49,847 nucleotides of DNA from Ruminococcus sp. UBA4240 (GCA_002395525.1 DGXE01000074.1:1-49847); one strand, 5' to 3'; shown: positions 6,413 to 15,651, numbered from the stretch's first letter. Made by a program: numbers and translations. Notes: generated from the sequence alone by a model not told the origin.

Positions 6413-8788
6413 ATGAATAAATATTATAAGACTTTAGAGCTTGATAAAATACTTGAAAGGCTCTCCGGCATAGCCGAAAATGATGAAACCAAGGCTATGA
6501 TAAGGGGGCTTCTGCCCGCACAGGACAGGGATACGGCGCAAAGGCGGCTGGCACAGACCTCTGCCGCCTTTGACCTGCTGATAAAGTGCGGTATGCTCCC
6601 TTCCTACAAATTCAAGGACATAAGGGGGCTGCTGGACAGGGCAAAGTCCGGCTCCTCCCTTACCCCGGCGGAGCTTCTGGATGTGGCGCTCATGCTGCGG
6701 CAGACAGGAGCGGTGTACGACTACCGCACTGATGCCCAGACCGAGAACAACCTCCTTGATGAGCTTTTCTACTCTCTCTCACCCCAGAAGTGGCTGGAAG
6801 ACAGGATAAGAAATGCCATACTCAGCGAGGACGAGATCGCCGACACCGCCTCGGATGAGCTTGCCCGCATACGTCAGCAGATAGCAAAGCAGGGGCGGCG
6901 CATACGTGAGAGCCTTGATAAGATGCTCAAAAACTCCGAGGTGCAAAAGCACCTGACGGATACCATCGTGACCCAGCGTGACGGCCGCTTTGTAATACCT
7001 GTTAAGGCTGATTCCAAGGGGAGCGTCAGGGGCATAGTCCATGCGGCATCCGCCTCCGGGAACACCCTGTTTATCGAGCCTGAGGACGTAGTGGAGGCAA
7101 ACAACGAGATACGCGTGCTGGAGGGCATGGAAAGGGCAGAGATAGAGCGGATAATAGCCGCCCTGTCCGCGGATGTGGCAAGTGTCGCCGATGCCATGGA
7201 ACGGGACTTTTCCACGGTGGCGGAGCTGCTTTTCCACTTCTGCAAGGCAGAGCTGGGGGCACGGATGAAGGCATCTGTCCCCGCCCTGACGCAGGGCGTG
7301 CTGGAGCTTAAAAGAGCCCGTCACCCTCTCCTTGACCCGAAGACAGCGGTGCCTGTGGACATATCCCTCGGGGGCGACAGGCAGGTCATGATAATCACAG
7401 GCCCCAACACAGGCGGCAAGACCGTATCCCTGAAAACGGCGGGGCTGCTGACCGCCATGGCAGCCTGCGGGCTTATGATACCCGCTGCGGACGGCTCCTC
7501 GGTGCCCCTGTGCCGTGAGATACTGGCAGACATCGGGGATATGCAGAGCATAGAGATGAACCTCTCCACATTCTCCTCCCATATGTCCAATATCGTGGAG
7601 ATACTGGGCAAGGCGGGACCTGACACCCTTGTGCTCCTTGATGAGCTGGGGGGCGGCACAGACCCTGTGGAGGGTGCGGCTCTTGCCACGGCGGTGACGG
7701 AAAAGCTCATTGAAATGGGCAGCATCGCCATACTTACCACTCATTACCAGGAGCTTAAAGTTTTTGCCCTGGAGCATGAGCGGGTGGAGAATGCAAGCTG
7801 TGAGTTCGACACTGTGACCATGCAGCCCACCTACCGCCTGATAACAGGCGCACCGGGCAAATCCAACGCCTTCACCATTTCGGAGCGCCTTGGCATGGAC
7901 AAGGGGGTCATAGCAAGGGCGAAGGAGCTTATAAACGAGAACGACACACGCTTTGAGCGGGCTGTGGAGCAGCTTGATGATGCCCGCAGGCGGCTCGATG
8001 TGCAGACAGAGGAGCTTTCCCGCTTAAAGGCGCAGCAGGCGCAGCTTGTGGAGGACTACGAGAAGAAGCTGTCCGCTATCGAAGCCAGCCGTGATGCACA
8101 GCTTGAAAAGGCACGCACCGAATCCATGCGCATAATAGAAAATTGCCGCATAGAGTCGGACAAGCTGCTTGAAGAGCTGCGGGAGATGAAGAAAGCCAAG
8201 ACCCGTGAGGAAGCAGAGCGCCTTATGGCGGAGGGCAAGACCCGTACAAGACAGGCTCTTGACCGTATGTACGAAACTGCCAACCCCATAGTGGGGCACG
8301 GGGAGGAATACACCCCTCCCAGACCCTTCAGGAAGGGGGACAGGGTGAAGCTGGCGGACACCGGCAAGGCAGGGGTGCTTGCAGCCGACCCGGATGCCTC
8401 CGGCAATGTTATGGTGCAGATAGGCGCCATGAGAGCCAAGGTGAATGTATCAAAGCTGCGGCTGTCAGAGGAGACACAGGCAAAGGAAAAGAAGAAAAGC
8501 CCCAGGGCAGGGCGTGCGGGTGTGGCAGGAGCCGCACAGCGCAGCAGCTCCCTGGAGGTGGATATACGGGGCTGCGCTGTGGATGAGGGCATCCACGAGG
8601 TAGACAGCTTCATAGACAATGCGGTGCTCATAAATGCGGGGATAGTGACCATAATCCACGGCAAGGGCACAGGCCTTCTCAGGCAGGGCATACAGCGGCA
8701 TCTGCGCACCCACCCATCTGTCAAGTCCTTCCGCAGCGGCGTTTACGGCGAGGGCGAGGACGGAGTCACGATAGTAGAGCTTAAATAG
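6413..8788 (+). CDS. mutS2: MutS2 / RqcU family ATPase-endonuclease
   Basis: A 791-residue MutS2, normal length for the family. The MutS-type core has the Walker A motif GPNTGGKT near residues 330-337 and Walker B LVLLDELGGGTDP near 405-417, followed by a long coiled coil (about 500-630), a KOW-like segment (about 640-685) and a C-terminal Smr domain from about 714 with DIRG and HGKGTG. MutS2 lacks the mismatch-recognition domain of MutS; known roles are suppression of recombination in some species and, in Bacillus, binding collided ribosomes as a rescue/splitting factor. The start MNKYYKTLELDKIL at 6413 matches the family; the open frame extends upstream but that extension has no ribosome site and a non-homologous sequence. 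AAGG lies at 6403-6406. Confidence 0.96.
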   Translation: MNKYYKTLELDKILERLSGIAENDETKAMIRGLLPAQDRDTAQRRLAQTSAAFDLLIKCGMLPSYKFKDIRGLLDRAKSGSSLTPAELLDVALMLRQTGAVYDYRTDAQTENNLLDELFYSLSPQKWLEDRIRNAILSEDEIADTASDELARIRQQIAKQGRRIRESLDKMLKNSEVQKHLTDTIVTQRDGRFVIPVKADSKGSVRGIVHAASASGNTLFIEPEDVVEANNEIRVLEGMERAEIERIIAALSADVASVADAMERDFSTVAELLFHFCKAELGARMKASVPALTQGVLELKRARHPLLDPKTAVPVDISLGGDRQVMIITGPNTGGKTVSLKTAGLLTAMAACGLMIPAADGSSVPLCREILADIGDMQSIEMNLSTFSSHMSNIVEILGKAGPDTLVLLDELGGGTDPVEGAALATAVTEKLIEMGSIAILTTHYQELKVFALEHERVENASCEFDTVTMQPTYRLITGAPGKSNAFTISERLGMDKGVIARAKELINENDTRFERAVEQLDDARRRLDVQTEELSRLKAQQAQLVEDYEKKLSAIEASRDAQLEKARTESMRIIENCRIESDKLLEELREMKKAKTREEAERLMAEGKTRTRQALDRMYETANPIVGHGEEYTPPRPFRKGDRVKLADTGKAGVLAADPDASGNVMVQIGAMRAKVNVSKLRLSEETQAKEKKKSPRAGRAGVAGAAQRSSSLEVDIRGCAVDEGIHEVDSFIDNAVLINAGIVTIIHGKGTGLLRQGIQRHLRTHPSVKSFRSGVYGEGEDGVTIVELK

Positions 8789-8943
8789 TAGATTAGGATG
8801 CAGAATGAAACGTTCTGACGGGGGCTGGGGTGCCTGACATCCTCTTTGTTCGCTTTCCTTGCGTTGCTTTGTGATGAAAGTGGACAGTTGGAATGCAAGC
8901 TGCCGGATCCTCCGCACAACTGCATTCGCAGACAGGGAAAAAT

Positions 8944-11043
8944 ATGAAGGTCCATGTATTAGATAAGTCGGTATCAGAGCTCATCGCTGCAGGAGAGGTC
9001 ATAGAGCGTCCCTCCAGCGTGGTGAAGGAGCTGATAGAAAACTCAATAGACAGCGGGGCTACGGTCATCACCGTTGAGATAAAGCGGGGGGGCATATCCT
9101 ATCTGCGCATAACCGACAACGGCTGCGGGATGGCATATGAGGATGTGCCCACTGCCTTTCTGCGCCATGCCACAAGCAAGGTGTCCGTAAGGGACGACCT
9201 GAACAAGATAATGACCCTGGGATTCAGGGGAGAGGCGCTGGCATCCGTTTGCGCCGTCGCAAAGGTGGAGGTGCTTACCAAGCAGCGTGAGGATGAGCTG
9301 GGCACCCACTATGTCATAGAGGGGGCTGTGGAGAAGCTCCGTGAACGCAGCGGCTGCCCCGATGGCACTACCATCATCGTGCGGGATATATTCTACAATG
9401 TGCCAGCCCGCCTTAAATTCCTGAAAAAGGATCAGTACGAGGGCTCCGCCATTACAGGGATCATGACCAAGATAGCCGTGTCCCACCCGGAGATCTCCTT
9501 CCGCCTTATCAGGGACAACAAGCAGGAGATATTCACCCCCGGGGACAACAGGCTGTATTCTGCGGTGTATTCCGTATTCGGCAAGGAATTTGCCGCCTCC
9601 CAGATGCCTGTGGACTATTCCCTCGGGGGCATAGGCATACACGGCTTTACCGTGCGCCCTGTATGGGGGCGGAAGAACCGCAGTATGCAGCACTTTTTCG
9701 TAAACGGGCGCTATGTGCGCTCCATCACCTGCATGAGCGCCCTGGAGGAGGCATACCGCAATACCATCATGGAGGGGAAGTTCCCCGCCTGTGTGCTGTT
9801 TCTGGATATGGATCCCCAGAGGTTGGACGTGAATGTGCATCCTGCCAAGACGGAGGTGCGTTTTTGGGATGAGAAGGCGGTCTATGACACGGTATACTTT
9901 GCGGTGAGAAACGCCATTCTGGGGGAGCAGCGCACCCATGAGATGAAGCTGCCCGAGCACAAGCCCACAGAGCGGGATTACCGCCCCTCCCCCTTCAAGA
10001 ATGAGGAGGGCACACAGCTGCGCATGGAGGACGCCTCCCGCCCGCCCTTGAAGGCGGCAGCTCCGAAGGCCATCCCCGTAAGTGTCACAGAGCAGGACAT
10101 GACCGCCCGCAAGGGGGAGATAAACCGCATTAAAGCCACACAGGCGGTACACCATGAGGTGCGTGTGGAGGGCGTTCCGGAGGATTTCATCCCCAGGAGG
10201 GACATATCAGCAGACATAGATGCGGCGGTATCACAGGCGGAGGCAAGCTGGAGCACCCCTGCCCCTGAGGAGACACCCGCTGAGTCTCGCCGGGAAAAGG
10301 AAAGGGCACTTATCTCGGAGCACACGGTGAGCACAAAGGGGGAGCAGGGCTCCCTTGACAGCCTTGAAGCGCCGCCTGAAAGAGAATTCAAGTACATAGA
10401 CGGCAATTCCTTTGAGCAGCATACCGTGCCCTCCTCACGGGAGGGGGAAAGGCAGTCGGATGAGCGCAGGGAGCGGGATCTGCGGCTTGTGGGAGAGGTG
10501 TTCAAGACCTATGTCATAGCCGAGTCCGACGGAGAGGTGCTCATTATAGACAAGCACGCCGCCCATGAGCGCATTCGCTTTGAAAGGCTGCGCACCGGGC
10601 GGGAGCATCTTACCGCACAGATGCTTGCAGTGCCTGTAAGGCTGCGCCTTGACTATGAGGAATACGAGGCGCTGGTAAAGAATTTAAAGGTCTGCGATGA
10701 CCTGGGGTTTTCCATAAAGGAGGATACGGCGCCCTTTGTGCAGATACTGGGCATACCCTCCATGCTGGATGAAAAGGATGCCCAGGCTCTTGTGACGGAG
10801 CTTGCGGAGAATTTTGCCGTCCACCGTCACGATCCTCTGCCGGAGATACTGGACGAGATGTATCACTCCATGGCGTGCAAGGGCGCCATAAAGCAGAACG
10901 ACGACAACACCATGCAGGAGCTGGAGGGGCTTTTCCGTGAGGTGCTTTCGGATGAGCGCATAAAGTACTGCCCCCACGGAAGACCTATAATGTTCTCCCT
11001 CTCCAAGACGGATCTGGAGAAGCAGTTCAAGCGCATCGTATGA
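8944..11043 (+). CDS. mutL: DNA mismatch repair protein MutL (endonuclease type)
   Basis: A 699-residue MutL. The N-terminal GHKL ATPase shows ENSIDSGAT (32-40), DNGCGM (58-63) and GFRGEAL (93-99). A charged, poorly conserved linker covers about 335-510. The C-terminal dimerisation domain carries the latent nicking-endonuclease motifs: DKHAAHERIRFE (about 536-547), ACKGAIK (about 643) and CPHGRP (about 675). This is the form found in bacteria lacking MutH. MutL coordinates repair after mismatch recognition; no mutS is in the window. The start at 8944 matches the conserved N-terminus; an upstream in-frame ATG at 8893 adds 17 non-homologous residues and lacks a ribosome site. The 155-nt gap after mutS2 has no gene or clear promoter. 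Confidence 0.97.
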   Translation: MKVHVLDKSVSELIAAGEVIERPSSVVKELIENSIDSGATVITVEIKRGGISYLRITDNGCGMAYEDVPTAFLRHATSKVSVRDDLNKIMTLGFRGEALASVCAVAKVEVLTKQREDELGTHYVIEGAVEKLRERSGCPDGTTIIVRDIFYNVPARLKFLKKDQYEGSAITGIMTKIAVSHPEISFRLIRDNKQEIFTPGDNRLYSAVYSVFGKEFAASQMPVDYSLGGIGIHGFTVRPVWGRKNRSMQHFFVNGRYVRSITCMSALEEAYRNTIMEGKFPACVLFLDMDPQRLDVNVHPAKTEVRFWDEKAVYDTVYFAVRNAILGEQRTHEMKLPEHKPTERDYRPSPFKNEEGTQLRMEDASRPPLKAAAPKAIPVSVTEQDMTARKGEINRIKATQAVHHEVRVEGVPEDFIPRRDISADIDAAVSQAEASWSTPAPEETPAESRREKERALISEHTVSTKGEQGSLDSLEAPPEREFKYIDGNSFEQHTVPSSREGERQSDERRERDLRLVGEVFKTYVIAESDGEVLIIDKHAAHERIRFERLRTGREHLTAQMLAVPVRLRLDYEEYEALVKNLKVCDDLGFSIKEDTAPFVQILGIPSMLDEKDAQALVTELAENFAVHRHDPLPEILDEMYHSMACKGAIKQNDDNTMQELEGLFREVLSDERIKYCPHGRPIMFSLSKTDLEKQFKRIV

Positions 11044-11074
11044 CAGGTGCGGCTGACCGCACACGGGGGTGGTA

Positions 11075-12007
11075 ATGATAAAGGTCATAGTTATATGCGG
11101 CCCTACCGCATCGGGTAAGACAAAGCTTGCCGTGGAGGTGGCAAAGGCCTTCGGGGGAGAGGTGGTATCTGCGGATTCCATGCAGATATACAAGGAGCTT
11201 GATATCCTTACCGCCAAGCCCACAGCAGAGGAGATGCAGGGCATACCCCACCATATGATAGACTTCCTCCCTCCGGACAAGGGCTTTTCCGTGGCGGAGT
11301 ATGTGAAAATGGCAGGGGAGTGCATAGAGGGCATACACGCCAGAGGAAAGCTGCCTGTCATAGCCGGCGGAACGGGGCTTTACATTGATTCCCTTGTGGA
11401 CGGCATAGATTTTGAGAGCGGGATCGCTGACAGCGCCCTGCGCTCACAGCTTGAGGAGGAGGCACGGACAAAGGGAAAGGAGCATATGCACCAAAGGCTT
11501 TGTGCCCTTGACCCCAAGGCGGCGGACAGCATACATCCAAACAATCTCATACGTGTCATAAGGGCGATAGAGATAAATCTCCTCACCGGGGCGACGGTAG
11601 AGGAGAACAAGATAAAGAGCCGTGAAAAGGGCACGGCATACGAGCCGCTGTTGATAGGCCTTTTCCCGGACAGGGCAGTGCTGTATGACCGCATAGACCG
11701 CAGGGTGGATGAGATGATGGCGGCAGGTGCTCCGGAGGAGGCAAGGAAAGTATACGAAAAATACGATACCTGCACCGCTTTCAATGCCATAGGGTACAAG
11801 GAGCTTATCCCGTATATAAGGGGAGAGGCTTCCCTTGAGGAGTGTTCGGACAATATCAAGCTTGCCACACGCCACTATGCCAAGCGGCAGCTTACCTGGT
11901 TTAGGCGAGATGTACGGATTCAGCGGATTTCCTTCGATAATTATGAACATTTTGACGAAATTGTTAAAAATTGTATGAACATAGTGGAAATGTTCAAAAA
12001 AACATGA
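11075..12007 (+). CDS. miaA: tRNA dimethylallyltransferase
   Basis: Transfers the dimethylallyl group to N6 of A37 in tRNAs that read codons starting with U. The 310-residue protein has the P-loop GPTASGKT at residues 9-16, the conserved SADSMQIY, TAKPT and HHMID segments, GGTGLY near 107 and the C-terminal AKRQLTWFR. The start ATG at 11075 is preceded by GGGGGTGG; an in-frame GTG six bases earlier is less likely. The mutL-miaA-hfq order is widely conserved. The 3' end of this gene contains the promoter for hfq. Confidence 0.97.
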   Translation: MIKVIVICGPTASGKTKLAVEVAKAFGGEVVSADSMQIYKELDILTAKPTAEEMQGIPHHMIDFLPPDKGFSVAEYVKMAGECIEGIHARGKLPVIAGGTGLYIDSLVDGIDFESGIADSALRSQLEEEARTKGKEHMHQRLCALDPKAADSIHPNNLIRVIRAIEINLLTGATVEENKIKSREKGTAYEPLLIGLFPDRAVLYDRIDRRVDEMMAAGAPEEARKVYEKYDTCTAFNAIGYKELIPYIRGEASLEECSDNIKLATRHYAKRQLTWFRRDVRIQRISFDNYEHFDEIVKNCMNIVEMFKKT

Positions 12008-12013
12008 TATAAT
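11985..12013 (+). promoter_or_regulatory. Promoter of hfq and the division operon
   Basis: TGGAAA-17-TATAAT overlapping the miaA stop codon. It would give an hfq leader of about 95 nt (from near 12020) and could drive the linked downstream genes. Confidence 0.65.
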
Positions 12014-12113
12014 AGTTCTGTTTAGTATGTGATAGTGTAATCAGGCGCATACGGATGCACACAAAGAGATAGGCTGTAAAGGCCGTGCTTTAAACAAAAG
12101 GGGCGCAAAGGCG

Positions 12114-12368
12114 ATGGCAACGAACAAGACTCTGAATCTGCAGGATGTGTTTTTGAATCAGGCACGCAAGGAAAAGGTGCCTATAACCTGTATCCTCACC
12201 AATGGCTTTCAGTTCAAGGGGATAGTAAAGGGCTTTGACAGCTATACTGTCATCATAGATGCAGACGGCAAGCAGGAGCTGGTGTTCAAGCACGCCATAT
12301 CCACCATAGTGCCTGCAAGGCCGCTGTCCATACTTGATTCTGAGGAAAGCCGCAGCGAGAGCACATGA
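12114..12368 (+). CDS. hfq: RNA chaperone Hfq
   Basis: An 84-residue Sm-like protein that forms a hexamer binding small RNAs and A/U-rich mRNA segments. Sm1 is visible in the N-terminal LNLQDVFLNQARKEKVPITCILTNG region (residues 6-30, including Q8-type uridine-pocket residues) and Sm2 as KHAISTIVP (about 60-68, the Y/FKHAIS signature). A short acidic/Ser tail follows. Its last four bases overlap the next start (ATGA), so translation is coupled to the HlyD-like gene, which is not the usual partner. Confidence 0.97.
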   Translation: MATNKTLNLQDVFLNQARKEKVPITCILTNGFQFKGIVKGFDSYTVIIDADGKQELVFKHAISTIVPARPLSILDSEESRSEST

Positions 12369-13675
12369 ACAGGGGGCTGTTTGGCATACTCACTGCCATA
12401 CTGGTGCTGTTCATACTGCTTGAGGTCTCGTATCAGGCATACAATGCCGCCCATGACGAATACACCACCGAAACGGCGCAGACCTTTTCCTCAGCGGATA
12501 CCGTCAGCTTCAAGGGGCTGTACGTCCGCAGCGAGGAGGTCATAAGGAAGAACTACACGGGCGCCCTTTCCTACACCGTAGGGGACGGGGGCAAGGTGGC
12601 AAGCGGATCCGTTGTGGCATATGTGTACAACAGTGAGTCGGATATTGAAAGAAATCTTGATATCAAAGCCCTTGAGGACGAGGTGGAGCTGCTGAAGAGC
12701 GCCCAGAACCCGGGCACTGTGCTCACGGCTCAGCCGGATTTCATCGCATCCCTCATAAACGAGGAATATCAGAGCGTATCCTCGCTGCTTGCAAAGAACG
12801 ATATATCCGACCTGAGATCCCACAGGGACAATCTTTTCCGCCTGATGTGCATATATCAGATAAGCGTGGGGCAGGAGGAGAACTACGATGAACGCATAGC
12901 TGCCCTTTCCGCACAGGCGGCGCAGATGCGCACGGCACGCACGGGCTACAAGGATACGGTGACATCTCCGGACTCCGGGTATTTTGTCAGCTTTACCGAC
13001 GGCTTTGAGAGCAAGCTGCGCTACGACAGGACAGATGAGCTCACCCGGGAGCAGATAGAGGAATATATAGACAAAGCTGATGATGCGGCTGCCCGTCCGA
13101 AAAGCGATGTGGGCAGGCTCATCAAGGGCTATAACTGGAAGATAGCGGGCATCATAGATAATTCCGCAAATGTGTTCAATGCGGGGGATACGGTAAAGCT
13201 CAGCTTTGCCAGTGTCTCCGATGAGGTCACAGCCACCATAGAGCGCCTTGATGATACGGAGGATCCGGAGCACGCAGTAGTGATACTGCGCTGCGAGGAA
13301 ATGACCTATTCCCTTGTGGGTATGCGCTGCGACAATATCCGCATGACCCTCCATGACTTTGAGGGGATACGTGTTCCCAGGGAGGCGCTCCGCTTCAACA
13401 AAAACAACGAAAAGGGCTGCTATGTCCTGTGGGGCAAGAGAGTACTTTTCAAAAAGGTGGAGCCTATATACGAGTGTGACGAATATCTTCTCTCCAAGCT
13501 CACATCGGATGAGAACTATGTATGTGTATACGACAATATCATCATCGAGGGCGTTGACACTGCGGCGTACATGGCAAACAGCGATGAGGAGATACGCCCC
13601 AACGAGGACGATGAATATCCGATAGAATACTATACCAATGCAGCTCAGACACAGGGGGATGAACAGGACGGATGA
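12365..13675 (+). CDS. Membrane-anchored HlyD-like protein
   Basis: A 436-residue protein with one N-terminal membrane helix (residues about 5-24) and an extracytoplasmic remainder. It begins like a membrane-fusion/adaptor protein: a biotinyl-lipoyl-like half (GALSYTVGDGGKVASGSVVAYVY, about 61-83 in two short stretches), a helical insert (about 95-200) and a second half beginning VTSPDSGYFVSF (about 198-210), then beta-barrel-like segments. That layout is typical of HlyD-family proteins, but no transporter partner is adjacent. It starts inside the hfq stop (ATGA) and its own stop overlaps the yggS start (ATGA), so it is translationally embedded between an RNA chaperone and the division genes. 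A role in envelope or division is possible by context only. Confidence 0.75.
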   Translation: MNRGLFGILTAILVLFILLEVSYQAYNAAHDEYTTETAQTFSSADTVSFKGLYVRSEEVIRKNYTGALSYTVGDGGKVASGSVVAYVYNSESDIERNLDIKALEDEVELLKSAQNPGTVLTAQPDFIASLINEEYQSVSSLLAKNDISDLRSHRDNLFRLMCIYQISVGQEENYDERIAALSAQAAQMRTARTGYKDTVTSPDSGYFVSFTDGFESKLRYDRTDELTREQIEEYIDKADDAAARPKSDVGRLIKGYNWKIAGIIDNSANVFNAGDTVKLSFASVSDEVTATIERLDDTEDPEHAVVILRCEEMTYSLVGMRCDNIRMTLHDFEGIRVPREALRFNKNNEKGCYVLWGKRVLFKKVEPIYECDEYLLSKLTSDENYVCVYDNIIIEGVDTAAYMANSDEEIRPNEDDEYPIEYYTNAAQTQGDEQDG

Positions 13676-14346
13676 CAGACATAGCAGAGAACATCAGGCG
13701 GATCCGTTCTGATATAGAAGAAGCCAAGGTGCGCTCCTCAAGAGAGGGGGACACCATCCGGATAATGGCGGTGACAAAGACTGTACCCCCTGAGCGGGTC
13801 AACGAGGCTGTTTCCTGCGGGCTCACTCTTCTGGGTGAGAACAGGGTGCAGGAATACCTTTCCAAGAAGGATGCATATTCCCCCGGGGCGGAGGTGCATA
13901 TGATAGGCCGCCTCCAGAGCAACAAGATAAAGTATATAATTGATGACGTGGCTATGATACAGTCTGTGGACAGCCTGTCCCTTGCGGCGCAGATAGGTGA
14001 GAAAGCTCTTCTTCACGGCAAGGTGATGGATGTGCTGTGCGAGGTGAACGTAGGTGCCGAAGAGAGCAAGAGCGGCTTTGACCGCAGCGCTGTCGGGGAT
14101 GCACTTGCTGTAATGTCGCAGACAGAGGGTATCAGAGTGCGGGGGCTTATGGTCATACCCCCTCCGGGTGAGAGCGAGAGGTACTTTGATATCACCCGTG
14201 GGCTGTACGAGGAGTTTAAAGGGAGATACTCCCTTGACACCCTGTCAATGGGAATGTCCGCAGACTATACCCTTGCAGTGGAGTATGGCTCCACCCTTGT
14301 GCGGATAGGGTCAGCGATATTCGGTGCAAGAAATTATAATATCTAA
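13672..14346 (+). CDS. ylmE: YggS/YlmE-type pyridoxal phosphate homeostasis protein
   Basis: A 224-residue single-domain alanine-racemase-fold protein that binds pyridoxal 5'-phosphate on the lysine of AVTKT (residue about 36) and is implicated in PLP and amino-acid balance rather than catalysis. Other conserved elements are GENRVQE (about 56-62), HMIGRLQSNK (about 74-83), NVGAEESKSGF (about 127-137), SMGMSADY (about 198-205) and VRIGSAIFGAR near the end. It overlaps the previous gene by 4 bases and is the first member of the ylm division cluster. Confidence 0.94.
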   Translation: MTDIAENIRRIRSDIEEAKVRSSREGDTIRIMAVTKTVPPERVNEAVSCGLTLLGENRVQEYLSKKDAYSPGAEVHMIGRLQSNKIKYIIDDVAMIQSVDSLSLAAQIGEKALLHGKVMDVLCEVNVGAEESKSGFDRSAVGDALAVMSQTEGIRVRGLMVIPPPGESERYFDITRGLYEEFKGRYSLDTLSMGMSADYTLAVEYGSTLVRIGSAIFGARNYNI

Positions 14347-14368
14347 GTCAACAAAGCGGCTGCGATCA

Positions 14369-14397
14369 TGGAAAGATGTCGCACCGATTCATAATAC
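14369..14397 (+). promoter_or_regulatory. Possible internal promoter before sepF
   Basis: TGGAAA-17-TAATAC in the 80-nt gap between ylmE and sepF. The -35 box sits in an imperfect palindrome with outer arms TGCGA/TCGCA (14361-14383). The -10 box is only moderate. Confidence 0.35.
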
Positions 14398-14426
14398 AGT
14401 AAATTTGTGTAAAGGAGAAACTGAAC

Positions 14427-14852
14427 ATGAGCTTTATTGACAGCATCAAAACTGCCATTGGCTTTGGCGGGGATGAGGACTACGACAACGAGGAGTATCC
14501 CCCTACCAACCCGAATGAGAACTATCCTCCCAATGCGGTGCAGAAGGATGAGAAGGTGAACATACAGGTCACTGCCCAGCTGCAGGTGATCCTTGTAAAG
14601 CCTGAAAAGTTCTCTGATGCCAAGGAGATCGCAAATCACCTCAACAACAAGAAGACTGTTGTGCTCAACCTTGAGGCTACCACACCCGACATCACCAGAA
14701 GGATAATCGACTTTCTGGGGGGCGTTGCCTATGCAAACGGCGGCTCCATAAAGCCCGTTGCCAACAACACCTTCATCATCACCCCCTACAATGTGGGATT
14801 TCAGGGAGATGAGCTGTCAGAGCAGTTAGAGTCCAACGGGGTGCTCCTGTAA
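14427..14852 (+). CDS. sepF: Cell division protein SepF
   Basis: A 141-residue SepF, which binds FtsZ and, through an amphipathic N-terminus, the membrane. The N-terminal helix (MSFIDSIKTAIGFG) is followed by an acidic Pro/Asn-rich linker (16-42) and the folded SepF domain (about 44-135) with VQVILVKP-type strand, the NLNNKKTVVLNLE region and RRIIDFLGGVAYANGG. The ribosome site AAAGGAG lies about 9 bases upstream. YlmG/YggT, which often follows sepF in Firmicutes, is absent: the next start is 4 nt after the stop. Confidence 0.95.
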   Translation: MSFIDSIKTAIGFGGDEDYDNEEYPPTNPNENYPPNAVQKDEKVNIQVTAQLQVILVKPEKFSDAKEIANHLNNKKTVVLNLEATTPDITRRIIDFLGGVAYANGGSIKPVANNTFIITPYNVGFQGDELSEQLESNGVLL

Positions 14853-14856
14853 CACC

Positions 14857-15585
14857 GTGAACGAGGACAAGATCCTTTTATCCCATGCTGCGGATCTGGA
14901 GCGCATTGCCGATAAGACAGGACGGCCGGGCTTTACCTCGTTCCTGACGGAGGAGCAGGCGGCGGTCATACATGATGCCTTTCCCTCTGCACGGTTCTGC
15001 GGCGGCTACGAGGGCGCTATGCGCACCGTTGCCGGATTTTCCGGGGACTATGAGCTTACCCGGGATATGTACCCTGTCAGGGGAGCGCTTTTCTCCGGGC
15101 GGGGCATAGATGACCTTACCCACAGGGATTATCTGGGTGCCCTTATGTCCCTCGGCATAGAGCGTGACCTTATCGGGGATATATTCCATGTCACGGGGGG
15201 AGTGTGCGTCTTTGTGCTGGCACAGGCGCTGCCGCTGGTGCTGGATATGGCAAAGATAGGCAGGACAGGTGTATCTGTCCGGGAGCTTGCCCCGGATGAT
15301 GAGATACACCGCACCGACCGCTTCGAGGATATCCCCGCAACCGTGGCATCACTGCGCCTTGACTGCATCGTGGCAGTGTGCGCAAGGACTTCCAGGGAGA
15401 AGGCATCTTCTCTTATCACCCAGGGGTATGTGCGCCTTGACCACAGGGATACGGGCAGTACATCCGCCCAGGTGCATCAGGGGGCTGTGATCTCTGTGCG
15501 TGGGCACGGACGGTTCGTGCTGTCGGAAGTGGGCGGCACGACCAAAAAGGACAGGACAAGGATACTGATAAAGAAATATATATGA
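14857..15585 (+). CDS. ylmH: YlmH-type S4 RNA-binding protein
   Basis: A 242-residue protein with the YlmH N-terminal domain (PVRGALFSGRGIDDLTHRDYLGALMSLGIERDLIGDI, in pieces, about 75-110) and a C-terminal S4 domain (about 168-235: LRLDCIV, SREKASSLITQGYV, GAVISVRGHGRF). In Bacillus, YlmH binds stalled 50S subunits and acts in ribosome-associated quality control. The start is GTG at 14857, 4 nt after sepF, with GGGG of the sepF end as ribosome site. Together with MutS2 it gives this block two ribosome-rescue genes. Confidence 0.93.
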   Translation: MNEDKILLSHAADLERIADKTGRPGFTSFLTEEQAAVIHDAFPSARFCGGYEGAMRTVAGFSGDYELTRDMYPVRGALFSGRGIDDLTHRDYLGALMSLGIERDLIGDIFHVTGGVCVFVLAQALPLVLDMAKIGRTGVSVRELAPDDEIHRTDRFEDIPATVASLRLDCIVAVCARTSREKASSLITQGYVRLDHRDTGSTSAQVHQGAVISVRGHGRFVLSEVGGTTKKDRTRILIKKYI

Positions 15586-15651
15586 CGGCAGGCAGTGGGG
15601 GCTTTCTGTGCCCTTTGACACTGTGCAGACCGATGTAAAGGGGTGCCTTTT

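Noticed and set aside
6779..7777. Long minus-strand open frame inside mutS2
   Set aside because: Antisense to conserved MutS2 motifs, without ribosome site or recognisable domains.
8786..8818. Possible weak heptad array after the mutS2 stop
   Set aside because: Stop triplets at 8786, 8789, 8794, 8806 and 8816 do not keep a 7-bp period.
6323..8848. Shared 10-mer ATCCTCTTTG upstream of both mutS2 (6323) and mutL (8839)
   Set aside because: At similar distance from the starts, but the flanks do not align well; too short to distinguish from chance.
9043..10155. 370-codon minus-strand frame inside mutL
   Set aside because: Shadow of mutL; His/Gly/Leu-rich with no motif.
15615..15643. TTGACA before divIVA as a promoter
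   Set aside because: No acceptable -10 at 16-18 bp; the only candidate is 11 bp away.
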